A stretch of 64,000 nucleotides of DNA, taken from assembly GCA_041687015.1 (NCBI GenBank), contig JAWLCT010000005.1, positions 45,597-109,596 of the forward strand, in the 5' to 3' direction. Below the pieces are notes generated by a model, which made no database searches, was not told the origin of the DNA, and worked only from the letters and a program-made list of their open reading frames with translations. Numbering within the stretch: position 1 is the first letter of the stretch; the number at the start of each line of letters is the position of its first letter. The DNA comes from JALOAT01 sp041687015 (GTDB lineage: Bacteria; Pseudomonadota; Gammaproteobacteria; Thiohalomonadales; Thiohalomonadaceae). This document shows positions 29,402 through 37,939 of the stretch, in pieces. The position numbers and the translations under genes are program-made.

Positions 29402-30154
29402 ATGAAGATTCTCCTCAGCAACGATGACGGCTATCTCGCGCCGGGACTCGCCTGCCTTGCGCGCCACTTGCGGGAAATCGCTGATATCGTGGTCGTGGCC
29501 CCTGATCGCGACCGCAGCGGCGCCAGCAACTCACTAACCCTCGACAATCCCCTGCGCGCCCATATGGCCGACAACGGCTTCATGCGCGTGGAGGGCACCC
29601 CTACGGACTGCGTTCACCTTGCCGTGACCGGGATGCTGGACGAGGAGCCCGACATGGTGATCTCCGGCATCAACGCCGGCGCCAACATGGGCGATGACGT
29701 GATCTACTCCGGGACCGTAGCCGCGGCCATGGAAGGTCGTTTCCTCGGCCTGCCGGCCATCGCCGTGTCCCTGGTGGGCAAGACGTTTCGCCACTACGAC
29801 ACCGGCGCGCGCGCGGTGGTCGCCCTGGTGGAGCACCTGCGGCGCCACCCACTGCCTGCGGACACTATTCTCAATGTGAACGTGCCGGATATTCCCTGGG
29901 AGGAAGTCCAGGGTTTCGAAGCCACCCGCCTGGGCCATCGCCACAAATCCGAACCGGTGGTGCAGATGCGTGATCCGCGCGAGCGGATCATTTACTGGAT
30001 CGGTCCGGCCGGTCCGGAGCAGGACGCGGGCCCCGGCACCGATTTCCATGCGGTGCGCCACGGCCGGGTGTCCGTCACCCCCATCCAGGTCGACCTCACC
30101 CGCCACGGGGCCGTGCCCACCCTGGCCCATTGGCTCGGGGGGCTGCGCCCTTGA
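29402..30154 (+). CDS. surE: 5'/3'-nucleotidase SurE
   Basis: A stationary-phase survival phosphatase acting on nucleoside monophosphates. It has 250 residues. The N-terminus MKILLSNDDGYLAPGL carries the metal-binding Asp pair (ND-D); APDRDRSGASNSLT, GTPTDCVHLA and SGINAGANMGDDVIYSGTVAAAMEG follow. The stop shares bases with the TTG start of pcm (TTGA). It heads the surE-pcm-yqaA-nlpD-rpoS order, a hallmark of gammaproteobacteria. A possible -10 (TATAGT) lies about 35 bases before the ATG. Confidence 0.97.
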   Translation: MKILLSNDDGYLAPGLACLARHLREIADIVVVAPDRDRSGASNSLTLDNPLRAHMADNGFMRVEGTPTDCVHLAVTGMLDEEPDMVISGINAGANMGDDVIYSGTVAAAMEGRFLGLPAIAVSLVGKTFRHYDTGARAVVALVEHLRRHPLPADTILNVNVPDIPWEEVQGFEATRLGHRHKSEPVVQMRDPRERIIYWIGPAGPEQDAGPGTDFHAVRHGRVSVTPIQVDLTRHGAVPTLAHWLGGLRP

Positions 30155-30816
30155 GCCTGGACGCGCGCCTGCTGGGCATCGGCATGACCTCCCAGCGCAC
30201 CCGCGAGCGGCTGGTGGCGCGGCTGCGCGAAAAAGGCATCGTGGACGAACGGGTGCTCGACGTGATGCGGCAGGTGCCGCGCCACTTGTTCGTCGACGAG
30301 GCCCTCGCCACCCGCGCCTATGAAGACATTTCCCTGCCCATCGGCAACAGCCAGACCATCTCGGCCCCGTTCACCGTCGCGCGCATGACCGAGATCGTCA
30401 GCCAGGTGCAGCCGCGCCGGGTGCTCGAAGTGGGTACCGGTTCCGGCTATCAGACCGCCGTGCTGGCCCGTCTGATCCCTGAGGTTTTCAGCGTGGAGCG
30501 CATCGCACCCCTGCTGGAACGGGCACGACGCCTGCTTTCGGAACTTCAGGTGCGCAACGTGCGTTTCAAACTCGCCGACGGTACCCTGGGCTGGGCCGAA
30601 AACGGGCCGTTCGATGCCATACTGGCAGCGGCGGCGCCGGCGGAAGTACCCGAGCCGTTGCTGAAACAACTGGCCCCGGGGGGCGTGTTGGTGATCCCGG
30701 TGGGTCAGGATCGCAAACAACGGCTGGTGACCCTGCGCCGCGAAGGCAATACGTTCGTGCGCGAGGAGCTGGACCCGGTAACCTTCGTACCCATGCTCAG
30801 CGGCACGCGCAGGTAG
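30151..30816 (+). CDS. pcm: protein-L-isoaspartate O-methyltransferase
   Basis: Repairs isoaspartyl residues in aged proteins using SAM. The motifs are LPIGNSQTISAPFTVARMTE and VLEVGTGSGYQTAVLARL, then ERIAPLLERARRLL and VLVIPVG. The start is ambiguous. TTG 30151 overlaps the surE stop as TTGA and keeps the segment LGIGMTSQRTRERL, which I recall in relatives. ATG 30184 would give 210 residues, nearer to the usual 208-211. The length from the TTG is 221. Either way it is cotranscribed with surE. Confidence 0.95.
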   Translation: MSLDARLLGIGMTSQRTRERLVARLREKGIVDERVLDVMRQVPRHLFVDEALATRAYEDISLPIGNSQTISAPFTVARMTEIVSQVQPRRVLEVGTGSGYQTAVLARLIPEVFSVERIAPLLERARRLLSELQVRNVRFKLADGTLGWAENGPFDAILAAAAPAEVPEPLLKQLAPGGVLVIPVGQDRKQRLVTLRREGNTFVREELDPVTFVPMLSGTRR

Positions 30817-30820
30817 ACCC

Positions 30821-31405
30821 ATGCAAATCTTCTCCGCCCTGTACGACCGTGCCATGCGTTGGGCCGCCCATCCCCACGCGCCACGTTATCTCGCCGGCCT
30901 CAGCTTTGCGGAGTCGTCGTTCTTTCCGATCCCGCCCGACGTGATGCTTGCACCCATGGCGCTGGCCCAGCCCGCCCGCGCCTGGTACTACGCGGCGCTC
31001 ACCACTGCGGCCTCGGTGCTGGGCGGCGTGCTGGGCTATTTCATCGGTGTATTCGCCTTCGAACTGGTGGAACCGCTGTTGAGGGAGGCCGGCTACTGGG
31101 AGCATTACCTCACCGCCCGTGAGTGGTTCGAACGCTGGGGATTCTGGGCGGTGTTCATCGCCGGATTCTCTCCCGTTCCCTACAAGATTTTCACCATCGC
31201 GGCGGGTGCCATCGGCATGGTGCTGCCCCTGTTCGTAGTGGCCTCCGCGGTAGGGCGGGGGGCGCGCTTCTTTATGGTGTCGGCCCTGATGCGCTGGGGC
31301 GGCGCGCGTATGCAAGAGGTCCTGCGCACCTACATGGACCGCATCGGCTGGGTGACCGTGGTGCTGGCCGTGGTCCTGTACTTCGCCTTGAGTAACGGTG
31401 CTTAG
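30821..31405 (+). CDS. YqaA-family membrane protein (DedA/VTT-like)
   Basis: A 194-residue inner-membrane protein of the SNARE-associated/DedA group, probably lipid-related. Features are the re-entrant-type segment LSFAESSFFPIPPDVMLAPMA near residue 27, helices at about 50-80, the conserved GFWAVFIAGFSPVPYKIFTIAAGAIGM region at about 105-132, and a last helix at the C-terminus. It sits four bases after pcm and overlaps nlpD by eight bases, the usual position of yqaA in this operon in non-enteric gammaproteobacteria. No biochemical function can be read from it. Confidence 0.88.
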   Translation: MQIFSALYDRAMRWAAHPHAPRYLAGLSFAESSFFPIPPDVMLAPMALAQPARAWYYAALTTAASVLGGVLGYFIGVFAFELVEPLLREAGYWEHYLTAREWFERWGFWAVFIAGFSPVPYKIFTIAAGAIGMVLPLFVVASAVGRGARFFMVSALMRWGGARMQEVLRTYMDRIGWVTVVLAVVLYFALSNGA

Positions 31406-32177
31406 GTATACGCGGCACGTCCTTTTCCTGATCACAGCCGTCCTGGTGACGGGTTGTGGCGAAATGCGACCCGCCGGCAGCGGCCACTACTACCTGCATC
31501 ATCAGGTCAAGCCCGGGGACACCCTCTATTCCATCGCCTGGCGGTTCGGCTACGACTACCGCGAGGTTGCCGCCTGGAACCGTATCCGACCCCCTTACCG
31601 CATCCATCCGGGCCAGGAACTGCTGATCCTCACGCCCGACCGTTTCAGCATGCGCAGCCGGCCGCCGGCGCCGGCGGCGAGCGCACCGAGCCCATCAGTA
31701 CGCCCGCCAGCGGACACAAAAACCGCGTCCATTTCCCCTAAACCGGTGCAGGCACGCAGCCCCGCCCCCGCGGCCAAGCCCCCCAGCCGGTCCGGGGTGC
31801 GCAGCGCAATCAATTGGCGGTGGCCCACCGAGGGCAAGACCGTGGCAGGCTTCGCCGCCAGTCAGCGGCGCAAGGGCATCGACGTGAGCGGCAGGCTCGG
31901 CCAGCCCGTGCGGGCGGCAGCCGACGGGGAGGTGGTTTACAGCGGCAACGGACTGCTAGGCTACGGCAACCTGGTGATCGTCAAACACGACGACGTATAT
32001 CTGAGCGCATACGGCCACAACCGCAGGTTATTGGTCAAAGAGGGAGACAAAGTCAGACAGGGGTCTACACTTGGGGAAATGGGGCAGGGTCCCAAGGGGC
32101 TTCCTATTCTCCATTTCGAGATTAGGAAGAATGGAAAACCCATGGATCCCTTACTTTTTTTGCCGGATCCGACATAG
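31398..32177 (+). CDS. nlpD: NlpD-type lipoprotein, LysM plus degenerate LytM domain
   Basis: An envelope activator of AmiC amidase in daughter-cell separation. It has 259 residues from a GTG that overlaps yqaA. The signal sequence ends in LVTGC, so it is a lipoprotein. A LysM domain (about 33-78, HHQVKPGDTLYSIAWRFGYD) binds peptidoglycan; a Pro/Ala-rich linker (about 85-135) and a LytM/M23 domain (about 140-255) follow. The first zinc-histidine position reads RRKGIDVSG, so the enzyme site is degenerate as in NlpD, and YGHN and LHFEIR are kept. It lies directly before rpoS, and the rpoS promoter is often inside this gene. Confidence 0.93.
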   Translation: MLRYTRHVLFLITAVLVTGCGEMRPAGSGHYYLHHQVKPGDTLYSIAWRFGYDYREVAAWNRIRPPYRIHPGQELLILTPDRFSMRSRPPAPAASAPSPSVRPPADTKTASISPKPVQARSPAPAAKPPSRSGVRSAINWRWPTEGKTVAGFAASQRRKGIDVSGRLGQPVRAAADGEVVYSGNGLLGYGNLVIVKHDDVYLSAYGHNRRLLVKEGDKVRQGSTLGEMGQGPKGLPILHFEIRKNGKPMDPLLFLPDPT

Positions 32178-32190
32178 AGAAGGATAAACC

Positions 32191-33189
32191 ATGTCAAAGA
32201 GCAGTCTGAGCGCCGACCATCTCGACGACTTCCTGGAACCCGAGGCTTTGGATGGAGCCGCGGATGCCGAGGAGGAAGAGGAAGTCCTCTACGCGGAAGA
32301 GGAGGCCGGACTTGGGGACGACGAGGGCCCGGAGACCTACGCACCGGGGCACGTCCCTGACAGTCAGCTCGATGCCACCCGTCTCTATCTGAGCGAAATC
32401 GGCTTTTCCCCGCTGCTCTCGGCCGAGGAAGAGGTGTACTACGCCCGCCTGGCGCAAAAGGGTGAGGAATCCGCCCGCAAGCGCATGATCGAGAGCAATC
32501 TGCGTCTGGTGGTGAAGATTTCCCGCCGCTACCTGAATCGCGGCCTGGCCCTGCTGGACCTCATCGAGGAGGGCAACCTGGGCCTCATCCGCGCCGTGGA
32601 GAAATTCGACCCCGAGCGCGGGTTCCGTTTTTCCACCTACGCCACGTGGTGGATCCGCCAGACCATCGAGCGGGCCATCATGAACCAGACCCGCACCATT
32701 CGTCTGCCCATCCATGTGGTCAAGGAAATCAACGTGTACCTGCGCGCCAGCCGCCAGCTGGCCCAACGTCTGGACCATGAGCCGACACCGGAGGAGATTG
32801 CCGCGACCCTCAACAAGCCCGTGGAAGACGTCAAGCGCATGCTGAGCCTCAACGAGCGCGTGACCTCGGTGGACGTGCCCCTGGGGCGAGACGCCGACAA
32901 GTCCCTGCTCGATGCCATCCCGGACGAGAACAACGTCGACCCGTCCGACCTGCTGCAGGACGACGACATGCGCGGCAATCTGGAGGATTGGCTGGGCCAG
33001 CTCACCGACAAGCAGCGCGAGGTGGTGGAACGCCGCTTCGGGCTGCACGGTCATGACGTGAGCACCCTGGAGGAAGTGGGCAACCAGATCGGGGTTACCC
33101 GCGAACGTGTGCGCCAGATCCAGATTGAGGCGCTCAAGCGGTTGCGGGAGATTATGGAAAGTCAGGGGTTTACGCAGGAAGCGCTTTAA
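32191..33189 (+). CDS. rpoS: RNA polymerase sigma factor RpoS
   Basis: Stationary-phase and general-stress sigma factor, 332 residues. An acidic N-terminal region (1.1-like, about 1-55) is followed by the 1.2 region DATRLYLSEIGFSPLLSAEEE and region 2 with NLRLVVKISRRYLNRGLALLDLIEEGNLGL and FRFSTYATWWIRQTIERAIM. Regions 3 and 4 follow, and the helix-turn-helix is LEEVGNQIGVTRERVRQIQ. AGAAGGA precedes the ATG. A strong terminator lies 21 bases after the stop. It may control the unknown gene at 10871, which has an RpoS-like -10. Confidence 0.97.
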   Translation: MSKSSLSADHLDDFLEPEALDGAADAEEEEEVLYAEEEAGLGDDEGPETYAPGHVPDSQLDATRLYLSEIGFSPLLSAEEEVYYARLAQKGEESARKRMIESNLRLVVKISRRYLNRGLALLDLIEEGNLGLIRAVEKFDPERGFRFSTYATWWIRQTIERAIMNQTRTIRLPIHVVKEINVYLRASRQLAQRLDHEPTPEEIAATLNKPVEDVKRMLSLNERVTSVDVPLGRDADKSLLDAIPDENNVDPSDLLQDDDMRGNLEDWLGQLTDKQREVVERRFGLHGHDVSTLEEVGNQIGVTRERVRQIQIEALKRLREIMESQGFTQEAL

Positions 33190-33210
33190 CCGTCTGAACT
33201 GCAGCACCAG

Positions 33211-33237
33211 AAAGCCCGGCTTCGAGCCGGGCTTTTT
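33211..33237 (+). terminator. intrinsic terminator after rpoS
   Basis: AAAGCCCGGC and GCCGGGCTTT form a 10-base perfect stem with a 4-5 base loop (TTCGA region) and a run of five T at the end. It closes the surE-rpoS operon. Confidence 0.92.
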
Positions 33238-33275
33238 GCGTTCGGAAGCTGAAATTTGTGTGGCTCGGGGGGATG

Positions 33276-33420
33276 GTTTGCAGTGCTGTTTGGGCTTCGT
33301 GAGTTTCTCCCATCGCGGCTACTGGCCCGTCTCCGTCAAAGCCGACTTCGCTCCACCCGGGCTAGGCGAGCCGCGAAAGGAAATTCACCCGACGCAGGAG
33401 ACAAAGAGAGCCGCAAACCC
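33276..33420 (+). repeat. third piece of the composite dispersed repeat
   Basis: GTTTGCAGTGCTGTTTGGGCTT at 33276-33297 repeats the motif at 11815 and (reversed) at 12514. The block ending CCCGTCTCCGTCAAAGCCG at 33311-33354 repeats 12343-12390. In the 12343 copy these two modules face each other in opposite orientation, while here both read on the plus strand, so the element is a mosaic. The CTTTTCTTTG hairpin is absent. Confidence 0.7.
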
Positions 33421-33444
33421 GGATTCCACCGCCTGCAACCCTCC

Positions 33445-33846
33445 TCAACCAATGAGCAACGCCGCCGCCACACGTCGCCCTTCCCCGGCCAACAGGTTAT
33501 AAGTACGGCAGGCCGCACCGGTGTCCATGACCTCGAAGCCGGCACGCAGCCGGACCAGAGGGGCGAGGAGGTGGGGGGAGGGCAGGCGCATGCGGGGGCC
33601 GGAGCCGATGAGGACGATTTCCGGGGCGAGTTCCTCCAGCATATCGAGATGCTCCATGGCCAGCTCGTCGAGACTCTGCGGCGCCCAGTCGTCCATCAGG
33701 TGCTCGGGGGTGATGACCAGGCTGCGGGTACAGACGGTAAGGCCCGCTACCGTGGTTTCCGTGGCCGGGACGCGGACCCGTATTTCACCCGGCGCGTAAC
33801 CGTGGATGACGTAAGCGCCGCTGTTTTGATCAAGGCTGATTTTCAT
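33445..33846 (-). CDS. Mth938-like domain protein (DUF498)
   Basis: A 133-residue single-domain protein of the Mth938/NDUFAF3-like fold (DUF498, PF04430). It starts MKISLDQNSGAYVIHGYAPG. Blocks are RVPATETTVAGLTVCTRSLVI, EIVLIGSGPRMRLPSPHLLA and GFEVMDTGAACRTYNLLAGEGRRVAAALL. Bacterial members have no proven function; the eukaryotic relative helps assemble respiratory complex I. It is divergent from alaA and convergent with rpoS. Confidence 0.9.
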   Translation of the reverse strand: MKISLDQNSGAYVIHGYAPGEIRVRVPATETTVAGLTVCTRSLVITPEHLMDDWAPQSLDELAMEHLDMLEELAPEIVLIGSGPRMRLPSPHLLAPLVRLRAGFEVMDTGAACRTYNLLAGEGRRVAAALLIG

Positions 33847-34057
33847 GGGATGGGACAGCGCGGGCGCTGATTTGACAGGGGCTCGGGAGCGCCAGTAATG
33901 TTAGCAGCTTTCGCCCTGCGCGGGCCGCGGTTGTGTGTGCCATGTGTGCGAATGCGACATGGGGCATGGCGACACGGTTCCATAGGCGATAATTTCCGGC
34001 AGCCTGGCCGTTCAGGCAAGAACACCCGCACCGCACCGATTTGCTGAGGTTTAGGCC

Positions 34058-35284
34058 ATGCGCCCCGTCATGAAATCCGCCAAGCTGGCGAACGTCTGCT
34101 ATGACATCCGCGGACCGGTACTCGCCCGCGCGCGGCAGATGGAAGAGGAAGGCCACCGCATCCTCAAGCTGAACATCGGCAATCTGGCGCCATTCGGCTT
34201 CGAGGCCCCCGAGGAAATCCAGCAGGACGTCATCCGCAACCTGCCCGACTCCTCCGGCTATTCCGACTCCAAGGGGCTGTTCGCCGCGCGCAAGGCCATC
34301 ATGCATTACACCCAGGAGAAGCGCATCGCCGGGGTGGGCCTCGAGGACATCTACATCGGCAACGGCGCCTCCGAACTGATCGTGCTGGCCATGCAGGCTC
34401 TGCTGAACAACGGCGAGGAAGTGCTGGTGCCCGCACCGGACTATCCGCTGTGGACGGCGGCCGTGAGCCTGGGCGGCGGTACGCCGCGCCACTACATCTG
34501 CGATGAGGGGGCGGGCTGGCTGCCGGATCTGGACGACATCCGCGCCAAAATCACCGAGAACACGCGCGCCATCGTCATCATCAACCCGAACAATCCCACG
34601 GGGGCGCTGTACCCGGACGACCTGCTCAAGGAGATCGTCGAAATCGCACGTCAGCATCAGCTCATCGTGTTCGCCGACGAGATCTACGACAAGGTGCTTT
34701 ACGACGGTTTGACTCACACCTCCATCGCCTCCCTGGCCGACGACGTGCTGTTCGTGACCCTGAACGGGCTATCGAAGAATTACCGTGCCTGCGGCTACCG
34801 CGCGGGATGGATGGTGGTCTCCGGTGAGAAGCGTCACGCCGAGGATTACATCGAAGGCCTGAATATTCTGGCCTCCATGCGCCTGTGCTCCAATGTGCCT
34901 GGTCAGTTCGCCATCCAGACGGCCCTTGGTGGTTACCAGAGCATCAACGACCTGGTGGCGCCCGGCGGCCGGTTGCGGCGCCAGCGCGATCTCGCCTGGG
35001 AGATGTTCACGTCGCTGCCGGGCGTGAGTTGCGTTAAGCCCAAGGCGGCGCTGTACCTGTTTCCCCGCCTGGATCGCAAGATGTACCCCATTGACGACGA
35101 CCAGGCATTCGTCCTCGAACTGCTCGTTGAGGAGAAGGTGCTCCTGGTGCAGGGCACAGGCTTCAATTGGATCGAACCGGACCACTTCCGCGCGGTGTTC
35201 CTGCCCAATACCGATCAGTTGCAGGACGCGGTGGAACGCATCGGGCGATTCCTGTCCGGCTATCGCAAGCGGCACGCGGCATGA
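34058..35284 (+). CDS. alaA: alanine/glutamate-pyruvate aminotransferase
   Basis: A 408-residue PLP aminotransferase (class I) of the AlaA (YfbQ) group, making alanine from pyruvate and glutamate. The N-terminal block SAKLANVCYDIRGPVLARA and LKLNIGNLAPFGFEAPEE are typical of AlaA. The PLP lysine is K240 in NGLSKNYRACGYRAGW, with NPNNPTGALY upstream. GAGG lies before ATG 34058; ATG 34070 is an alternative. It precedes hom, as in Pseudomonas-like gammaproteobacteria. Confidence 0.93.
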   Translation: MRPVMKSAKLANVCYDIRGPVLARARQMEEEGHRILKLNIGNLAPFGFEAPEEIQQDVIRNLPDSSGYSDSKGLFAARKAIMHYTQEKRIAGVGLEDIYIGNGASELIVLAMQALLNNGEEVLVPAPDYPLWTAAVSLGGGTPRHYICDEGAGWLPDLDDIRAKITENTRAIVIINPNNPTGALYPDDLLKEIVEIARQHQLIVFADEIYDKVLYDGLTHTSIASLADDVLFVTLNGLSKNYRACGYRAGWMVVSGEKRHAEDYIEGLNILASMRLCSNVPGQFAIQTALGGYQSINDLVAPGGRLRRQRDLAWEMFTSLPGVSCVKPKAALYLFPRLDRKMYPIDDDQAFVLELLVEEKVLLVQGTGFNWIEPDHFRAVFLPNTDQLQDAVERIGRFLSGYRKRHAA

Positions 35285-35357
35285 GAGCGTCACGCGTGAA
35301 GACGAAAGGCGCGAGAGTGCTTTACAACGTCGGAAGTATCACGCGCAACGTTTAGAG

Positions 35358-35372
35358 TTTTGTCTGACAAAA
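35358..35372. promoter_or_regulatory. TTTTGTC palindrome upstream of hom
   Basis: TTTTGTC-T-GACAAAA is a perfect 7-base inverted repeat with a one-base centre, 18 bases ahead of the hom start. It is too tight for a hairpin, so a protein-binding site is more likely. No known regulator is recognised. Confidence 0.35.
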
Positions 35373-35389
35373 ACAGCAAGTGTGGAATG

Positions 35390-36700
35390 ATGAAACCCGT
35401 GAAAGTAGGTTTGTTGGGGCTGGGCACCGTGGGCGGTGGTACGGTCAACGTGCTCAGGCATAACGGTGCAGCCATCGAGCAGCGCCTGGGCCGTCCCCTG
35501 CAGATCGTGCATGCCTCGGCGCGCGATCTGTCCAAGGCCCGCATCTGCGACACCACGGGAATCCAGCTCACGACCAATCCGGCCGAGGTGGTGGACAACC
35601 CCGAGGTGGACGTGGTGGTGGAACTCATGGGCGGGGACGGGATTGCCCGCGACATGGTGCTGCGCGCCATCAACAACGGCAAACACGTGGTGACCGCCAA
35701 CAAAATGCTGCTCGCCAAGCACGGCAGCGAAGTGTTCGCAGCGGCGCGCGAGAAGGGCGTGATGGTGGCCTTCGAGGCGGCAGTGGCCGGCGGCATCCCC
35801 ATCATCAAGGCCATTCGTGAAGGCCTCGCAGCCAACCAGATCGAATGGCTGGTCGGCATCATCAACGGCACCGGCAACTTCATTCTCACTGCCATGCGCG
35901 AGGACGATCGCGATTTCGCCGATGTGCTCACCGAGGCCCAACGCCTGGGGTATGCCGAGGCCGATCCCACTTTCGACGTGGAAGGCATCGATGCAGCACA
36001 CAAGCTCACCTTGCTGGCCTCCATCGCCTTCGGCATCCCGCCGCGTTTCGACAACGTGTCGACGGAAGGCATCACCCGCATTACCCGTGAAGACGTGCGT
36101 TATGCGGACGAACTCGGCTACCGCATCAAAGCGCTGGGCATCGCCCGCCGTACCGAAAAAGGCGTCGAACTGCGTGTGCATCCCACACTGATTCCGGAGC
36201 GCCGCCTCATCGCAAATGTGGACGGCGTGAACAATGCCGTGTTGGTCAAAGGCAACATGGTGGGCCCCACCATGTATTACGGTGCCGGTGCCGGTGCAGG
36301 GCCGACGGCTTCTGCTGTCGTTGCCGATCTCATCGACGTGGCACGCAGCGTGAACACGCCGGTGGAGAGCCGTGTACCCTGCCTTGGTTTCCAGCCGGAC
36401 GCCATCACGGACCTGCCGGTGCTGCCCATGGGCGAAGTGGAGACCGCGTTCTATCTGCGCATGAAGGCCGTCGACAAGCCCGGCGTCTTGTCCAGGATCT
36501 CCAGCGTGCTGTCGGATTTCCAGATCAGCATCGAGGCGGTGATCCAGAAAGAACCGAAGTCCGGCGAACGCCAGGTGGACCTGGTCATCCTCACCAATGT
36601 GGTGAAAGAAGCCACCATGAACGAGGCCATGCACCGCCTGGAGAGTGACGGTTCCATCGCCGGCCCCATCGCCCATATTCGTGTCGAGCACTTGGATTGA
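35390..36700 (+). CDS. hom: homoserine dehydrogenase
   Basis: Reduces aspartate semialdehyde to homoserine for threonine and methionine synthesis. It has 436 residues. The NAD-binding start is KPVKVGLLGLGTVGGGTVNVL, followed by HVVTANKMLLAKHG and FEAAVAGGIPIIKAIREGL; the substrate region is GTGNFILTAM and GYAEADPTFDVEGIDAAHKL. A C-terminal ACT domain from about residue 355 (MKAVDKPGVLSRISSVLSDF) suggests threonine feedback. ATG 35390 gives the family start MKPVKVG; ATG 35387 just before it is possible. It is a monofunctional enzyme, without a kinase domain. Confidence 0.97.
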   Translation: MKPVKVGLLGLGTVGGGTVNVLRHNGAAIEQRLGRPLQIVHASARDLSKARICDTTGIQLTTNPAEVVDNPEVDVVVELMGGDGIARDMVLRAINNGKHVVTANKMLLAKHGSEVFAAAREKGVMVAFEAAVAGGIPIIKAIREGLAANQIEWLVGIINGTGNFILTAMREDDRDFADVLTEAQRLGYAEADPTFDVEGIDAAHKLTLLASIAFGIPPRFDNVSTEGITRITREDVRYADELGYRIKALGIARRTEKGVELRVHPTLIPERRLIANVDGVNNAVLVKGNMVGPTMYYGAGAGAGPTASAVVADLIDVARSVNTPVESRVPCLGFQPDAITDLPVLPMGEVETAFYLRMKAVDKPGVLSRISSVLSDFQISIEAVIQKEPKSGERQVDLVILTNVVKEATMNEAMHRLESDGSIAGPIAHIRVEHLD

Positions 36701-36708
36701 TTTGAACC

Positions 36709-36799
36709 GTCCGCAAATGAACGCCAAATAACGCGTCAGGAATCGGCGCCTGCTGGGTGCACGTTGCCATTGGCGTCGTTTTGACGTTCATTTGCGGAC
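36709..36799. repeat. GTCCGCAAATGAACGC inverted repeat between hom and thrC
   Basis: GTCCGCAAATGAACG at 36709-36723 and CGTTCATTTGCGGAC at 36785-36799 are perfect inverses, with extra pairing from GGCGTC-like bases inside. The same unit forms the outer layer of the repeats near prfB-lysS (42715 and 42946), 44596 and 60850. It lies within the hom-thrC gap. Confidence 0.8.
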
Positions 36800-36818
36800 A
36801 AAAAAACAGGACCACAAC

Positions 36819-37898
36819 ATGCCGTTTCGCAATCGTTACACCGGACTCATCGACCGTTACCGTGACCGCCTGCCGGTCCATGACGACACCCGTATCATCA
36901 GCCTTGGCGAGGGCAACACGCCGCTCATTCGTCTGCACAACATCCCCAAGCTGCTGAAGAAGGACGTCGACATCTATGTGAAGTACGAGGGGCTCAACCC
37001 CACCGGCTCGTTCAAGGATCGCGGCATGACCATGGCCGTCACCAAGGCCGTGGAAGACGGTTCGAAGGCGATCATCTGTGCGTCCACCGGCAACACCTCC
37101 GCGGCAGCGGCCGCCTATGCGGCGCGTGCGGGTATCACCAGCTTCGTGCTCATTCCCGACGGCAAGATCGCCATGGGCAAGCTGGCGCAGGCCATGATTC
37201 ACGGCGCCGTGGTCATCCAGATCAAGGGTAATTTCGACGATGGCATGCGCTTGGTGAAGGAAGTGGCCGAGGAAGCGCCGGTGACCATCGTCAATTCCAT
37301 CAACCCTTACCGTCTGCAGGGCCAGAAGACCGCCGCCTTCGAAATCGTCGAGGAACTGGGTACCTCGCCCGATTTCCACTGCATCCCGGTAGGCAATGCG
37401 GGTAATATCACCGCGCATTGGATGGGCTACACCGAATACCGCGAACACGGCATCGTCAACAACGTACCGCGCATGGTGGGCTACCAGGCGGCCGGCGCCG
37501 CGCCTTTCATGCGCGGCAAGATGGTGGACAACCCGGAAACCGTGGCCACCGCCATCCGCATCGGCCATCCCCAGAGCTGGGACAAGGCCTGGGTGGTGCA
37601 GAAGGATTCCGACGGCTGGTTCGATGAATGCACCGACGAGGAAATCCTCGCGGCACAGAAGATGCTGGCCGAAAAGGAAGGCGTGTTCTGCGAACCGGCC
37701 TCCGCCGCGTCGTTCGCCGGCGCCATGCGCGACATTCTGGCGGGCAAGATCCCGGAGGGCAGCAAGGTGGTGTGCACGCTCACCGGCCACGGCCTCAAGG
37801 ATCCGGATACCGCCATCAAGCAAAGCGGTTCGCGCCTGGTGACCGTCGAGGCGAACCTCGAATCGGTCAAACGCTCCATTCTCGAGAACATGGCCTGA
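36819..37898 (+). CDS. thrC: threonine synthase
   Basis: Converts O-phosphohomoserine to threonine with PLP. It has 359 residues, the shorter class of threonine synthase. The PLP lysine is K66 in NPTGSFKDRGM; CASTGNTSAAAAAYAARAG, the segment IPVGNAGNITAHWMGY, and the C-terminal CEPASAASFAG and TGHGLKDPDTA follow. AGGA precedes ATG 36819. It is separated from hom by an inverted repeat but keeps the alaA-hom-thrC order. Confidence 0.97.
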   Translation: MPFRNRYTGLIDRYRDRLPVHDDTRIISLGEGNTPLIRLHNIPKLLKKDVDIYVKYEGLNPTGSFKDRGMTMAVTKAVEDGSKAIICASTGNTSAAAAAYAARAGITSFVLIPDGKIAMGKLAQAMIHGAVVIQIKGNFDDGMRLVKEVAEEAPVTIVNSINPYRLQGQKTAAFEIVEELGTSPDFHCIPVGNAGNITAHWMGYTEYREHGIVNNVPRMVGYQAAGAAPFMRGKMVDNPETVATAIRIGHPQSWDKAWVVQKDSDGWFDECTDEEILAAQKMLAEKEGVFCEPASAASFAGAMRDILAGKIPEGSKVVCTLTGHGLKDPDTAIKQSGSRLVTVEANLESVKRSILENMA

Positions 37899-37902
37899 GC
37901 CC

Positions 37903-37930
37903 ACGGCGGCCGCCCCGGGGTGGCCGCCGT
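37903..37930 (+). promoter_or_regulatory. GC-rich hairpin between thrC and the RpfE-like gene
   Basis: ACGGCGGCC (37903-37911) and GGCCGCCGT (37922-37930) form a perfect 9-base stem with no following T run. It ends 9 bases before the GTG at 37940 and so covers the ribosome-site region. It could reduce translation or transcription of the next gene. Confidence 0.5.
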
Positions 37931-37939
37931 ACGTTCCTC

